Notes: generated from the letters alone by a model not told the origin. A DNA stretch of 64,000 nucleotides from Gadus chalcogrammus (GCF_026213295.1 NC_079422.1:26132299-26196298), one strand, 5' to 3'. Counted from the first letter of the stretch, positions 45,783 to 55,813 are shown. Numbers and translations: made by a program.

Positions 45783-47877
45783 GTAGGTGAATCTTGCGTT
45801 TACATTAACTACCAAGTATGGTAATGACTTGTATAATAAAGCTCCTCACTTTGTATTCATGGGATAGCAAGGAGTTTGAAAGATGAGCGCCCTAATTCAC
45901 TTTCTCCTGTATTTGGTGTGAATGATGGAAGCATTCACATCATATGTTCTTAATACTTCTGCTACTTTTTTTTAGAGCTTAACTACTTCTAGTTTTTACC
46001 TGAAGGACTTGATTGGAATTGACGGCTACTTATTTTCTAGTAATAATAGTAATTTCTTTAATACACTTTTAAAATGCTTGGCCCATCACACATAATCACA
46101 CTGGTCATGGGAGTGTAGACTCCTGAGAACACTAGCAGCCATGCAGACGCACGGCTCTACAAGTGGTCGCTCCATTGAGAGATGGTTATTGGTTTGAGCC
46201 CCACTCACCACCAGTATGCAGGCTCTCTCTCTGGATGTCTAACCTCTGTGTCCTTTCTCCTGTCTCTCTTATCTGTGTCTGTCTGTTCTTCTGTCTCTCT
46301 TACCTGTGTGTCTCTCACCTGTCTCTCCTACCTGTGTGTCTCTCGCCTGTCTCTCTTACCTGTGTGTCTCTCACCTGTCTCTCCTACCTGTGTGTCTTTT
46401 CATCTGTCTCTCTTACCGGTGTGTCTGTTCATCTGTCTCTCTTACAGGTGTGGCTGTTCACCTGTCTCTCTTACCGGTGTGTCTGTTCACCTGTCTCTCT
46501 TACCTGTGTCTCTGTTCACCTGTCCCTCTTACCTCTGTGTCTCTGTTCAGCTCTGTGTCTCTATTCACCTGTGTGTTTCTGTTCACCTTTCCCTTACCTG
46601 TGGGTCTCTTAAATGTCTCTCTTACCTGTGTCTGGCTCACCTGTGTGTCTCTTACCTGTCTGTCTCACCTGTGTGTCTCTGTTCACCTGTCTCTCTTAAC
46701 TCTGTGTCTCTGTTTACCTGTGTGTCTCTCACCTGTCTCTCTTACCTGCGTCTCCAACCTGTCTCTCTTACCTGTGTCTCTCACCTGTGTGTCTCTGACC
46801 TGTCTCTCTCACCTGTCTTTCTCACCTGTGAGTCTCTCTTACCTGTGTGTCTCACACCTGTCTCTCACTTGTCTCTCTCACCTGTGTGTCTCTCTTACTT
46901 GTGTGTCTCTCACCTGTGTCTCTCACCTGTGTCTCTCACGTGTGTCTCTCACCTGTCTCTCTCACCTGTGTCTCTCACCTGCGTGTCTTTCTTACCTGTG
47001 TGTCTCTCACCTGCCATTCTTACCTGTCTGTCCCTCACCTGTGTGTCCAGGAAGTGGCCCCTGGGCTGGAGCCCGCCCCCCAGGACAGGGTGAAGGACCT
47101 AAAGAGGCAGACCGACGAGGTGATTGATACCTTGGAACAAAACATGAAGCGCCTGGTTAAACGAGAGGAAAACCTGGAAGGCCTCGAGTATATTTCCATG
47201 GAGCTGGAGGAGGAGGTGACTGTTACCGCATCTTCTGTTAATAAAGTTGAACGCGTTGGTATTTTTCTACCAAAATATGTATTCTTGAATTACATTGTAA
47301 TTCGATGCTTTTAATAGTAATTTTTGTAATTGTGTGACTCAAAAAAATGCATTTTGAGTCAATGTAACAATATAGATATTTTGTTAATAATGTATTCAAA
47401 CAATATATGTGATGTAATAAAGCCAAATTCTTAGTATGCCCGAAGAATGGACAGCAGTTCCATCCTTATTTGACGTTTGTGAGATTAGTAGTTGGTGAGA
47501 AAATACACTGGACAGAATCGTCCAGAAGAACCCGCACAAGGCCCGCCTAGCGCCAGAGGGTGCAGAACCAGCGCAGAACCCCCCCCCCCCCCCCCCCCCC
47601 GCCCCCCCCCCCGGTGTGCCCGGGCCTCCAGCTCTCCCCAGGCTGCTGGGCGGTCCCAGCGGTACCCCCCCATCCCTGGAGGACCCCTCAGCTGACCTCC
47701 CCCCTCCCTCTCTCCCAGACCAAGGTCTTCAAGCAGACGGCCAAAAAGGTGAAGCGCTCCTACTGGTGGAAGAGCGTCAAGCTGGTCGTGGTCGTCGTGG
47801 TGGTCGTCCTCGTCGTCGTCCTCGTCATCATCCTCGTCATCGTCCTGTTTGCCAAAGGGGTCATCCCCAAACCATAA
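45768..47877 (+). CDS. VAMP8-like R-SNARE, array copy 2, 3 exons, 112 aa
   Basis: Exons 45768-45782 (MDIDP), 47051-47215 and 47719-47877, all phase 0. The SNARE helix begins VKDLKRQTDEVIDTLEQ and keeps the zero-layer Arg in LVKREENLEGL. The second half reads FKQTAKKVKRSYWWKSVK, retaining the juxtamembrane Trp-Trp and a basic patch. The anchor is almost pure Val/Leu/Ile. The lumenal tail is cut to KGVIPKP, shorter than in the other copies. Exon 2 is closest to copy 1. The donor GTGACT is acceptable. Expected role: vesicle R-SNARE of VAMP8 type; partners unknown. Confidence 0.87.
46240..47041. repeat. intron 1 pyrimidine-rich minisatellite of copy 2
   Basis: Same CACCTG/TTACCTG unit family as copy 1, about 0.8 kb, ending at the exon 2 acceptor TGTCCAG. 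A few units read TTACCGGTG or TTACAGGTG. Confidence 0.9.
47051..47215 (+). CDS. VAMP copy 2 exon 2 (SNARE helix)
   Basis: 55 codons beginning EVAPGLEPAPQDRVKDLKR; donor GTGACT. Confidence 0.9.
47240..47245 (+). terminator. possible intronic polyadenylation signal, copy 2
   Basis: AATAAA 25 bases after the exon 2 donor, within a block conserved across the array (also 50519-50524 and 60188-60193; CATAAA in copies 1 and 4). Confidence 0.3.
47719..47877 (+). CDS. VAMP copy 2 exon 3 (membrane anchor)
   Basis: 53 codons including TAA. Preceded by a long C run (47,579-47,612) and TCTCCCAG. Confidence 0.9.
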   Translation, partial: TKVFKQTAKKVKRSYWWKSVKLVVVVVVVVLVVVLVIILVIVLFAKGVIPKP

Positions 47878-47984
47878 ACAACCTCACCCTCACGTAGACA
47901 CACTCACACACACAGACCTGTTTGTGTTCATTTACATGTACAATATGGCTCGTACACCGTACACGATCATTCAAACATACATTC

Positions 47985-48085
47985 AGGGCATTCAGCAGAT
48001 GCTTTTATCGAAAGCGACTTACAATAAATCCATTTGCCAGAGGAAAGAGAAACAACAATATATCGCTGTCGGTACAGTAAGAATG
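47985..48085 (+). repeat. dispersed teleost repeat, copy 3
   Basis: GGCATTCAGCAGATGCTTTT followed by the GCTGTCGGTACAGTAAG block, as in the copy at 43.6 kb. It was probably carried along by the tandem duplication. Confidence 0.65.
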
Positions 48086-48369
48086 TTCCTAGAACTTTGT
48101 GGTCAGTGTACATGGCGAAGGATAACGCAAAGGTAGGTCTACTTAATAGGCTATTAACACAGTTAATTAATTACAACCGTGGTGGTTGACTACATTCGTG
48201 GACGTATAATCCTCGTTGTTATATGAATATATGAAGAATGCATTCCCCTTTTCCCTAATCCACTTATAATGCGAACTGCCATTCGCTACATTATTTTACC
48301 GTCCGATTAAAAAGTATGTGTAAACATTGTATAATTAAAATAGCATAGGCTACACAGGTTGGGGGTTGT

Positions 48370-49080
48370 GTCCATCCTTTATTTCAGTTGTGTGATTCTT
48401 ATTGGAAAATGCTGCATATTCACATATTTGCATGTGATTCCTTTTTCAGTTCTCCCCTTTTTTTCAGTGTTCTTATCTGATTGGTGCCAATTTACCGTTA
48501 GTCCTCTTCAAAGGCTGACCAATCCCAGCCGTTTGTTTGACTTCCTTCCCACTTCTTTTCATGGACGTGTGTTAATGACGTTATAAGTATATTCAAACAC
48601 TTTGTTCCCTTTTCTGTATCTTTCTCTGCTTTTGTCTGTAACCCATCTATAAACTGTGTGCTCACAAAACATGAACATGAAAATAAATGAACATTTTTTC
48701 TCAATTACAACGTTTAGATTCTCATTACCTCCAGAGTACAGATGTGCCCCACATGTGGTGGGAAGGAAGTGATTCTCTTCTTGTGCCAACGGCTCAAAGA
48801 TGCATCAATTTGAATCCATAGCGGTTGGTTGAAGTCTGGAATGGAGACGGGGAGACGGCTTCAAGGTGGACACACAGGACCTACACCTTACAATAGGTGC
48901 GTACATTAAGTGCCAGAAGGGTGCAGAACAACCCCAGAACCTCGGGTCCCTGATGTGTGTCCCATGGTTCTCCGATATAAGAGGGAAGTTGTGTTCCCTC
49001 ACACCTGACCCCTGGCGTTCCTCCTTCTGAATCCCTCTCCCCGTCTAAAGGACATTCTAGTCCATGATACTGATTCTCTA
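48370..49080. repeat. 3' flank of copy 2, near-identical to 44,440-45,160
   Basis: About 700 bases nearly identical to the flank behind copy 1, including the start TTGTGTGATTCTTATTGGAA. This shows a recent duplication. The polyadenylation signal is at 48682-48687. Confidence 0.9.
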
Positions 49081-49126
49081 ACCCTCCGTTTCTCCCGAGC
49101 GGGCCGCATCTACAGACCTGTTAACG

Positions 49127-49585
49127 ATATACTGTAGAGGCTGAATATACCAATCAATATCTCACCAACACTATCCATTAGATAGTAGGTCTTTTATTTA
49201 CTCTTTATCATATGTTTGTCTCTGGTCGCTCAGAGCAGCCTACTTCAGTTACATTCCTTGGCTTCGATGCTGCACCCATCTTGCTGGAACCGGTTATGGC
49301 CCGGTCAATAACTGAATCCGAAAGTGATTATTATTATTATTTTTCTTTTTGTCACTCTGGTTTATTGCAATGCCTTTTGCATCAATGTGACGCCATAACC
49401 GGTCGGTTAAGGCCTGGGACGGTGAATCCCAGGACACACACACGAGCCTTCTGCTGAGGAGGAACAAACTGAGGTTTCAGTTTGAGGAAGAGAATATTTA
49501 CCAGGAAGTCACCGAAGAGAGGACACGCAATCCATTTCAAACCGGGATCACCAATCGATTGGTGCAGGACTCCAGTGTGTGAATA
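49127..49585 (+). promoter_or_regulatory. 5' region of VAMP copy 3
   Basis: Homologous to 40,757-41,185 and 45,220-45,767. TTTCAGTTTG at 49473-49482. A short ATT repeat near 49,330 is specific to this copy. Confidence 0.5.
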
Positions 49586-49600
49586 ATGGATACTGATCCG
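49586..49600 (+). CDS. VAMP copy 3 exon 1
   Basis: MDTDP and donor GTAGGTGA. Confidence 0.8.
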
Positions 49601-51009
49601 GTAGGTGACTATAGTGTTGAGGATATAACCCATTTAAACTGTCAGGACAAGTTATCATAACCCGTTTAAACTGTCAGAACAAGTTGACATTAACTACTAA
49701 GTGTGTCCTCACCTTGTATTTAGGGGATTGAAAGGAGTTTGAAAGACAAACTCCCTAATTCACTTTTTCCCTGGCTTGTTCTTCATCAAATTCTTTCGGC
49801 TTCTTTTTAAGACCTTAACTACTTCTATCTTTACCCTAAGTGCTCCATCGGAATTTTTAAATGTTCAACCTGTATTGGAATTGATGATTACTTATTTTCA
49901 GCAGTATGAAGGCTCTCTCTCTATATGCTATTAATGTAAGCACCAATTTAATCTGTGTGTCTCTCTTACCTGCGTGTCTCTTACCTGTTTGTCTGTTCAC
50001 CTGTGTGTCTCTTACCTGTGTGTCTGTTCACCTGTGTGTCTCTTACCTGTGTGTCTGTTTACCTGTGTGTCTCTTACCTGTGTGTCTGTTCACCTGTGTG
50101 TCTCTTACTTGTGTGTCTGTTCACCTGTGTGTCTCTTACCTGTTTGTCTGTTCGCCTGTGTGTCTCTTACCTGTGTGTCTCTTACCTGTGTGTCTGTTCA
50201 CCTGTGTGTCTCTTACCTGTGTGTCTGTTCACCTGTATGTCTCTTACCTGTGTGTCCGTTCACCTGTGTGTCTCTTACCTGTGTGTCTGTTCACCTGTGT
50301 GTCTGTTCACCTGTGTGTCTCTTACCTGTGCGTGTACTCACCTGTGTGTCCAGCAACAGGCCAACACGGTGCAGGCCTTGACGGAGGGAACGGAAGAGGT
50401 TGTTCTGATCGTGAGGAAGAATGTTGAAGAGGTCCAAAAGAGAGCTGGAAAACTGGCCGACCTCGACGAGAGGGCTGAGGCATTGAAGAAGTCGGTGAGC
50501 ATCACGACATTGTTGGTTAATAAAGTTTTGAGGCATCGTTGCAGAGTGCAGGGCTTGTAGAAACTTGGAAGAGCTCCAAAAGGATTCCAAGGGACTGGAG
50601 AGGATGTTACCCCCTTTTCTGCCCGCCTAGCGTCAGAAGGGTGCAGAACCAGTGCAGAACCTGGGGCCCCGACACTCACCACCCCCCCGGTGTGCCCGGG
50701 CCTCCAGCTCTCCCCAGGCTACTGGGCGGTCCCAGCGGTACCCCCCCCCATCCCTGGAGGACCCCTCAGCTGACCCCCCTCCTCTCTCTCTCCTAGTCCA
50801 AGCAATTCGAGAAGACGAGCATAAGGCTGAAGCGCTCCTATGACGAGGAGAACAGCTGCTGCAACCAGAAGAAGCGTAAGCTGGTCGTGGTCATCGTGGT
50901 GGGCGTCCTCGTCATCATCCTCATCATCGTCCTGCTGGCCACAGGGGTCATCCCCATGGGCTCCTCCTCCTCCACGCCTCCCCCAATGCCCACCGCCCCC
51001 AAACCATGA
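49586..51009 (+). CDS. VAMP-like R-SNARE, array copy 3, 3 exons, 122 aa
   Basis: Exons 49586-49600 (MDTDP), 50354-50494 and 50797-51009 in phase 0. Exon 2 has 47 codons instead of 55 and starts QQANTVQALTEGTEEVVL. RAGKLADLDERAEALKKS resembles the VAMP1-3/VAMP5 type (KLSELDDRADAL in VAMP2) more than VAMP8; the zero-layer Arg is in VQKRAGKL. In exon 3 the usual WWKN is replaced by a longer DEENSCCNQKKRK stretch, which puts a Cys pair and a polybasic patch next to the anchor, a possible S-acylation site. The anchor and Pro/Ser-rich tail match the other copies. Function is inferred as a vesicle R-SNARE. Confidence 0.83.
49955..50345. repeat. intron 1 minisatellite of copy 3
   Basis: More homogeneous than in other copies: a unit of about 32 nt (TTACCTGTGTGTCTGTTCAC then CTGTGTGTCTC) repeated about 12 times up to the exon 2 acceptor. 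Confidence 0.92.
50354..50494 (+). CDS. VAMP copy 3 exon 2 (SNARE helix)
   Basis: 47 codons between TGTCCAG and donor GTGAGC. Confidence 0.87.
50560..50622 (+). pseudogene. fossil SNARE exon remnant in intron 2 of copy 3
   Basis: A short block with AACTTGGAAGAGCTCCAAAA and GGACTGGAGAGGATGTTAC matches the 3' half of a longer fossil in copy 4 (54,899-55,010). It corresponds to the end of a copy 1/2-type exon 2. No acceptor or full frame remains. Confidence 0.65.
50797..51009 (+). CDS. VAMP copy 3 exon 3 (membrane anchor)
   Basis: 71 codons including TGA. Begins SKQFEKTSIRLKRSY, then the Cys-Cys insertion and anchor. Confidence 0.9.
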   Translation, partial: SKQFEKTSIRLKRSYDEENSCCNQKKRKLVVVIVVGVLVIILIIVLLATGVIPMGSSSSTPPPMPTAPKP

Positions 51010-51095
51010 ACATGCACACCCTCACATCTGTAGCGGCACCAGAGAGTTATGCTTGCGGGAGGTATGGGGGGGCTAGATCGTTTATAGCAGGTGCT

Positions 51096-51101
51096 AATAA
51101 A
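51096..51101 (+). terminator. polyadenylation signal, VAMP copy 3
   Basis: AATAAA 87 bases after the stop; the same site lies at 55549-55554 after copy 4. Confidence 0.6.
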
Positions 51102-51382
51102 AAATGTTAACGCAACAACAAATAACAAATACAACTGCATGTGTTATGGTGCGAATCGACCAATCAAATCACACAACAAGCAGCAACGGTCATCATCACT
51201 TACGCAAATGAAAAACATGATTTCATAATCCAATTTGGTTTCATATAAGTCAGTCCGATGACTTCATGTATGTCTTGTTTTTAATATTATTGTGGCGATC
51301 AGGGCTGTGGTCGCCAAGCGCCACAAAGGATCCTGGGAGGGGCGGCGGTACCGCCACGAGGCGGTAGTAGGCGATGTGATGC

Positions 51383-51494
<112 letters not shown>

Positions 51495-51528
51495 CGTATT
51501 TACATAAATGCAACTCTCGGGGTCGTGC

Positions 51529-52081
51529 GGAGTGTGGCGACCCGGCCCCAGGAATGTCTCTCTTACTTAGCAAACACGACACTCCAAGACCCGTTCAAAG
51601 CCCGGTGGGGCGTTTATTCATTAATAACGGTATATAACCTGCGGGGTCGGTACCCAACGCAGGAAAAACAAGTGACTCTGTGAGCCACACTGGCGTCCAG
51701 GGAATTGTCTCTCCGGCCGGGCCGGTCTCGACCCTGGCAAGTGAGGTCACTCCCGTCGAGTGATGCCGTCCCGGCGGGTGCGGGTCCTCTCGTGGCCGCT
51801 GGGGAAGTCCGTTATATCCAGGAGTCTGCTTCGCCGCATCGGGTCCTGGAGGTACTCTGCTCCGCTCGGTCTCCCGGTTCCCCTCTCTTGGAAAACAAAC
51901 AGCCTTTTAAAGGGTACCTGATCTTCCTCACCCTCTGTCACAGGTGTTCTCCTTTTCGTTGATTGGAGTTACGCAATGGATGCTCTCTGGCGCCGCCTGG
52001 TGGATATCGGCGAACACGCCCTCCACCACCTCTCCCTCGGGCCGCCTGGCCTGAGGGTTTGGGGCCGGGTTGCCACAGGAG
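51529..52081. mobile_element. 545-bp insertion, solo-LTR-like or MITE, with 4-bp TSD
   Basis: The element at 51533-52077 starts TGTGGCGACCCGGCCCC and ends GGGGCCGGGTTGCCACA, nearly perfect 17-bp inverted ends with TG...CA borders. GGAG is duplicated at 51529-51532 and 52078-52081. The paralogous flank behind copy 4 (55,950-55,985) lacks it, giving a direct empty-site comparison. It contains a TATATAA word near 51,631. The length and TG...CA ends fit a solo LTR; the inverted ends would also allow a DNA transposon. Confidence 0.8.
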
Positions 52082-52224
52082 TTTGGGCCATGAGAGTTTC
52101 AACCTCCTATAACTGGGGCATCCGTCTGGTCATTCCCGTGCTGCTTGCCCCTTTATTATTAAAAACATTTTTCCCATAAATATCTTTCTTAACCAAACGA
52201 CATTTGGTTTTTGGAGGGGGGACT

Positions 52225-53640
52225 TATATGAAGGTATTATTGTAGCAAAAGTCTTTAGCACCTGTAACTGCAGAATTTGAATGCGTACACTAAAGTCACA
52301 GTAAATTTGAAGTCGTATATATTTATTTTGCATGTGTGCTCTAAAGTCACAAATGTGTAACAGTAGGCTTACATTTGAAGTCGTAAAAAAAAATTTTTTT
52401 TATTTTTTATACCATTGTAAACACAAAATAGGGTCTACGAGTACGCAAATCTGTGTTACAGGTGCACAAATCCTTTTGCTACAATTATTGCAGCGCAGTT
52501 GGTGCAAAACACATTCGCACACCCGTGTTTCATAATCTGAGAACATGCCCGAAAAGATGTGCATTCGTAAACCCAAATTTGAACTGATGCATCAGAAGTT
52601 GCACATCTGTGAAAAATTTCCTCACAAATAAAATGATAAAGAACGCTATGTTAATTCAGCATTTTAATGAGCGAGCACAAATCCATTTTACAACTGCTCG
52701 AATCTGCTCCTGCAAGTCTCAGCTGTGGGGTTTTTTGCAGGTTGTTTTGCACCATGTCTAGGTTGTAAATGTGTAGCAAAAGTATTCGTATCCGTAGATG
52801 CCAGAGCGTCCGTGGGCGGGACAAAATAGTCCCTCTGCGGCGCGGGATACGTTTCTTTCTGGAGAAGTGGAGAGGGCGTCCTACTGAACGGAGGTGGGTA
52901 TCCTACATTATGTTAAATGAAATGACTTAGTTCAAGTGAATTCCCCCCAAAGTATTTCATTAACATGCCGCAAATGTCCTTCAATGTATTTGAATGGTCG
53001 CCATAACATAAGTTCAGAAATGTTAATGCAATTCTTTGGGGAGAATTCACTTGAACTAAGTCATTTCATTTAACATAATGTAGGATACCCACCTCCGTTC
53101 AGTAGGACGCCCTCTCCACTTCTCCAGAAAGAAACGTATCCCGTATGTATGCTGTGATCTTTATAGCTCCATGGCTGGCACGCAGTGGGTCCCAGTGTAA
53201 CTTGAGAAATGCATCCCTCCCGGCGATTTTCATTGGATTAGGAAATTATGGGCGGGACTATTTTGTCCCGCTCACGGACGATCTGGCATCTACGGATACG
53301 AATACTTTTGCTACACATTTACCACCTAGACGTGGTGCAGAACAACCTGAAAAAAAACCCACAGCTGAGACTTGCAGGAGCAGATTCGAGCAGTTGTAAA
53401 ATGGATTTGTGCTCGCTCATTAAAATGCTGAATTAACATAGCGTTCTTTATCATTTTATTTGTGAGGAAATTTTTCACAGATGTGCAACTTCTGATGCAT
53501 CAGTTCAAATTTGGGTTTACGAATGCACAACTTTTGGGCATGTTCTCAGATTATGAAACACGGGTGTGCGAATGTGTTTTGCACCAACTGCGCTGCAATA
53601 ATTCTACTTGCTGTAGTTTGGTCTGGCTTTGCGAGACTAG
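52225..53640. mobile_element. large foldback (inverted-repeat) element between copies 3 and 4
   Basis: The left arm, about 52,480-52,960, returns inverted at about 53,035-53,610, with a core loop of about 75 bases near 52,960-53,035. Matching landmarks include GGGCGGGACAAAATAGTCCC with its inverse near 53,250, and ACTTAGTTCAAGTGAATTC with its inverse near 53,045. The right arm has about 110 extra bases at about 53,140-53,250. A smaller nested inverted pair (TTGTAGCAAAAG near 52,232; CTTTTGCTACAA near 52,474) precedes it. It abuts the truncated 5' region of copy 4. Confidence 0.85.
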
Positions 53641-53671
53641 ACTCGCAGCGTCCCCGTTACTAGGCAACTGC

Positions 53672-53800
53672 TGCTGAGGAGGAACAAACTGAGGTTTCAG
53701 TTTGTGGAAGAGAATATTTACCGGGAAGTCACCGAAGAGAGGACACGCATTTCAAACCGGGATCACCAATCGATTGGTGCAGGACTCCAGTGTGTGAATA
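53672..53800 (+). promoter_or_regulatory. truncated 5' leader of VAMP copy 4
   Basis: Homology to the copy 3 leader begins at CTGCTGAGGAGGAACAAACT. The 320 bases upstream that copies 1-3 share are absent, replaced by the foldback element. TTTCAGTTTG survives at 53695-53704. Confidence 0.6.
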
Positions 53801-53903
53801 ATGGATATTGAACGGGTAGGTGACTATAGTGTTGAAGATATAACCCATTTAAACTGTCAGGACAAGTTATCATAACCCGTTTAAACTGTCAGAACAAGTT
53901 GAA

Positions 53904-54406
53904 AATATTTTATACTCAGGCCTACATGGACATTCAAGGATCAACCCGATCTGCTTCCATATCGACTTATTGTGGTGGGTGTTGTGGTAGAGCCCATTAG
54001 ACATGTCGTATATCTCGATATGTTCCGTTATTAAAACGATTAACCGCTCCACCGGCACTTTCCCGACTGATATTTTCGCCATTGTTTCTTGTTTTGACAG
54101 TTTGACAGTTGACAGTTTGACAGCTGACAGTTGAGAGTTTCGTTCGTGACGAAGTGTCAATGTTCCGCTTGTGATTGGTCAGTTGTCCAAAAGACGCCTG
54201 ACGTCGGCCGCTTTCTTCTTGAAAGTTGAACTTTTTTCAACCGTTTTTTTCGGAGGTATGGCAGAAAAAAACGCTGAGGAGAGGCGTTTAAAAAAGCGGC
54301 CGTGACTTTTTCCAGAAACGCTCTGCTCCATAGGGATATAATGTAAAACAAGCGCTGGCAGATTTAAAAAAAAACGCTAGATGTGAAAAAATGTGAAAAA
54401 AATGCA
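53904..54406. mobile_element. 0.5-kb insertion in intron 1 of copy 4
   Basis: Relative to copy 3, where CAAGTTGACATTAACTACT runs into GTGTGTCCTCACC, copy 4 has about 500 extra bases with a TTGACAGTTTGACAG direct repeat near 54,098 and A-rich stretches near the right end. No coding frame, superfamily not assigned. Confidence 0.6.
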
Positions 54407-54667
54407 AGTGTGTCCTCACCTTGTATTTAGGGGATTGAAAGGAGTTTGAAAGACAAACTCCCTGATTCACCTTTTCCCAGGCTTGTTCTTCATCAAATTC
54501 TTTCTGCTTCTTTTTTAAACCTTAACTACCGGTACTTCTATCTTTACCCTAAGTGCTCCATCGGAATTTTAAAATGTTCAACCTGTATTGGAATTGATGG
54601 TTACTTATTTTCAGCAGTATGAAGGCTCTCTCTCTATACGCTATTAATGTAAGCACCAATTTAATCT

Positions 54668-54750
54668 GTGTGTCTCTCTTACCTGCGTGTCTCTTACCTG
54701 TTTGTCTGTTCACCTGTGTGTCCCTTACCTGTGTGTCTGTTCACCTGTGT
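54668..54750. repeat. collapsed intron 1 minisatellite of copy 4
   Basis: Only two to three of the TTACCTG/CACCTG units remain before the truncated exon 2. The deletion that removed the exon 2 acceptor also removed most of the array. Confidence 0.8.
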
Positions 54751-54755
54751 TGAAG

Positions 54756-54830
54756 AATGTGAAAACGGTCCAAGAGAGAGCTGGAAAACTGGCCGACGTC
54801 GACGAGAGGGCTGAGGCATTGAAGGAGTCG
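54756..54830 (+). pseudogene. VAMP copy 4 truncated exon 2
   Basis: The surviving 3' half, 25 codons if a cryptic AG is used. The zero-layer Arg is retained in VQERAGKL. Confidence 0.65.
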
Positions 54831-54898
54831 GTGAGCGTTACTACATTGTTGGTTCATAAAGTTTTGAGGCATCGTTGCAGAGTGCAGGGTTTGTAGTG

Positions 54899-55010
54899 TC
54901 AGGTGGTGGGCTTGACAGAAGACATAAAGAACCTCTTCATCCGGCAGGGAAACTTGGAAGGGCTCCCAAAGGGTTCCAAGGGACTGGAGGGGATGTTACC
55001 ACCTTTTCTG
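54899..55010 (+). pseudogene. fossil SNARE exon in intron 2 of copy 4
   Basis: From 54,903 a frame reads VVGLTEDIKNLFIRQGNLEG then LPKGSKGLEG. It aligns without gaps to the copy 2 SNARE helix (EVIDTLEQNMKRLVKREENL). The bases after it (GATGTTACCACCTTTTCTG) match the sequence after exon 2 of copies 1 and 2. It lacks a clear acceptor and its donor position reads GATGTTA. It is a second, decayed exon 2. Confidence 0.75.
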
Positions 55011-55240
55011 TTACCACAGACATTATTTTCAATCTTTTTATCTGAGCTGAGGCCCGCCTAGTGTCAGAAGGGTTCAGAACCAGTGCAGAACCTGGGGCCC
55101 CGATGCTCACCACCCCCCCGGTGTGCCCGGGCCTCCAGCTCTCCCCAGGCTACTGGGCGGTCCCAGCGGTACCCGCCCCCCCCCCCCCCCCCTATCCCTG
55201 GAGGACCCCTCAGCTGACCCCCCTCCTCTCTCTCTCCTAG

Positions 55241-55462
55241 ACGAGCATAAGGCTGAAGCGGTCCTATGACGAGGGGAACCGCTGCTGCAACCAGAAGAAG
55301 CGTAAGCTGGTCGTGGTCATCGTGGTGGCGGGCGCCCTCGTCATCATCCTCATCATCGTCCTGCTGGCCACAGGGGTCATCCCCATGGGCTCCTCCTCCT
55401 CCACGCCCCCCCTAATATCCACCACCCCCAAACCAACAATGCCCACCACCGAACAACCATGA
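55241..55462 (+). pseudogene. VAMP copy 4 exon 3 (membrane anchor)
   Basis: 74 codons including TGA, from TCTCCTAG. It lacks the first six codons of the copy 3 exon, in frame. Confidence 0.75.
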
Positions 55463-55813
55463 ACATGCACACCCTCACGTCAGTAGCAGCACCAGAGAGT
55501 TATGCTTGCGGGAGGTATGGGGGGGCTAGATCGTTTATAGCAGGTGCTAATAAAAAGTGTTAACGCAACAACAACAAATACAACTGCACACTGTGTTATT
55601 GTGCGAATCGACCAATCAAATCACACAACAAGCAGCAACGGTCTTCATCACTTACGCAAATAAAAAATATGATTTCATAATCCAATTTGGTTTCATATAA
55701 GTCAGTCCGATGTCTTCATGTATGTCTCTTTTTTAATATTATTGTGGCGATCAGGGCTGTGGTCGCCAAGCGCCACAATGGATCCTGGGAGGGGCGATGT
55801 GATGCGTGTTTCA

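Larger units (their letters stand above)
53801..55462 (+). pseudogene. VAMP array copy 4, probable pseudogene
   Basis: Close relative of copy 3. Exon 1 is 53801-53815 (MDIER instead of MD-x-DP). Exon 2 has lost its acceptor and about the first 22 codons; homology resumes near 54,756 with NVKTVQERAGKLADVDERAE and ends at donor GTGAGC (54831). Exon 3, 55241-55462, lacks the first 18 nt (SKQFEK in copy 3) but keeps the Cys pair, anchor and a longer Thr/Pro tail. The upstream promoter block is missing and intron 1 has a 0.5-kb insertion. A cryptic AG at 54754-54755 would give 25 in-phase codons, so a 103-aa half-SNARE protein remains formally possible. The missing half of the helix makes normal fusion activity unlikely. 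Confidence 0.7.
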
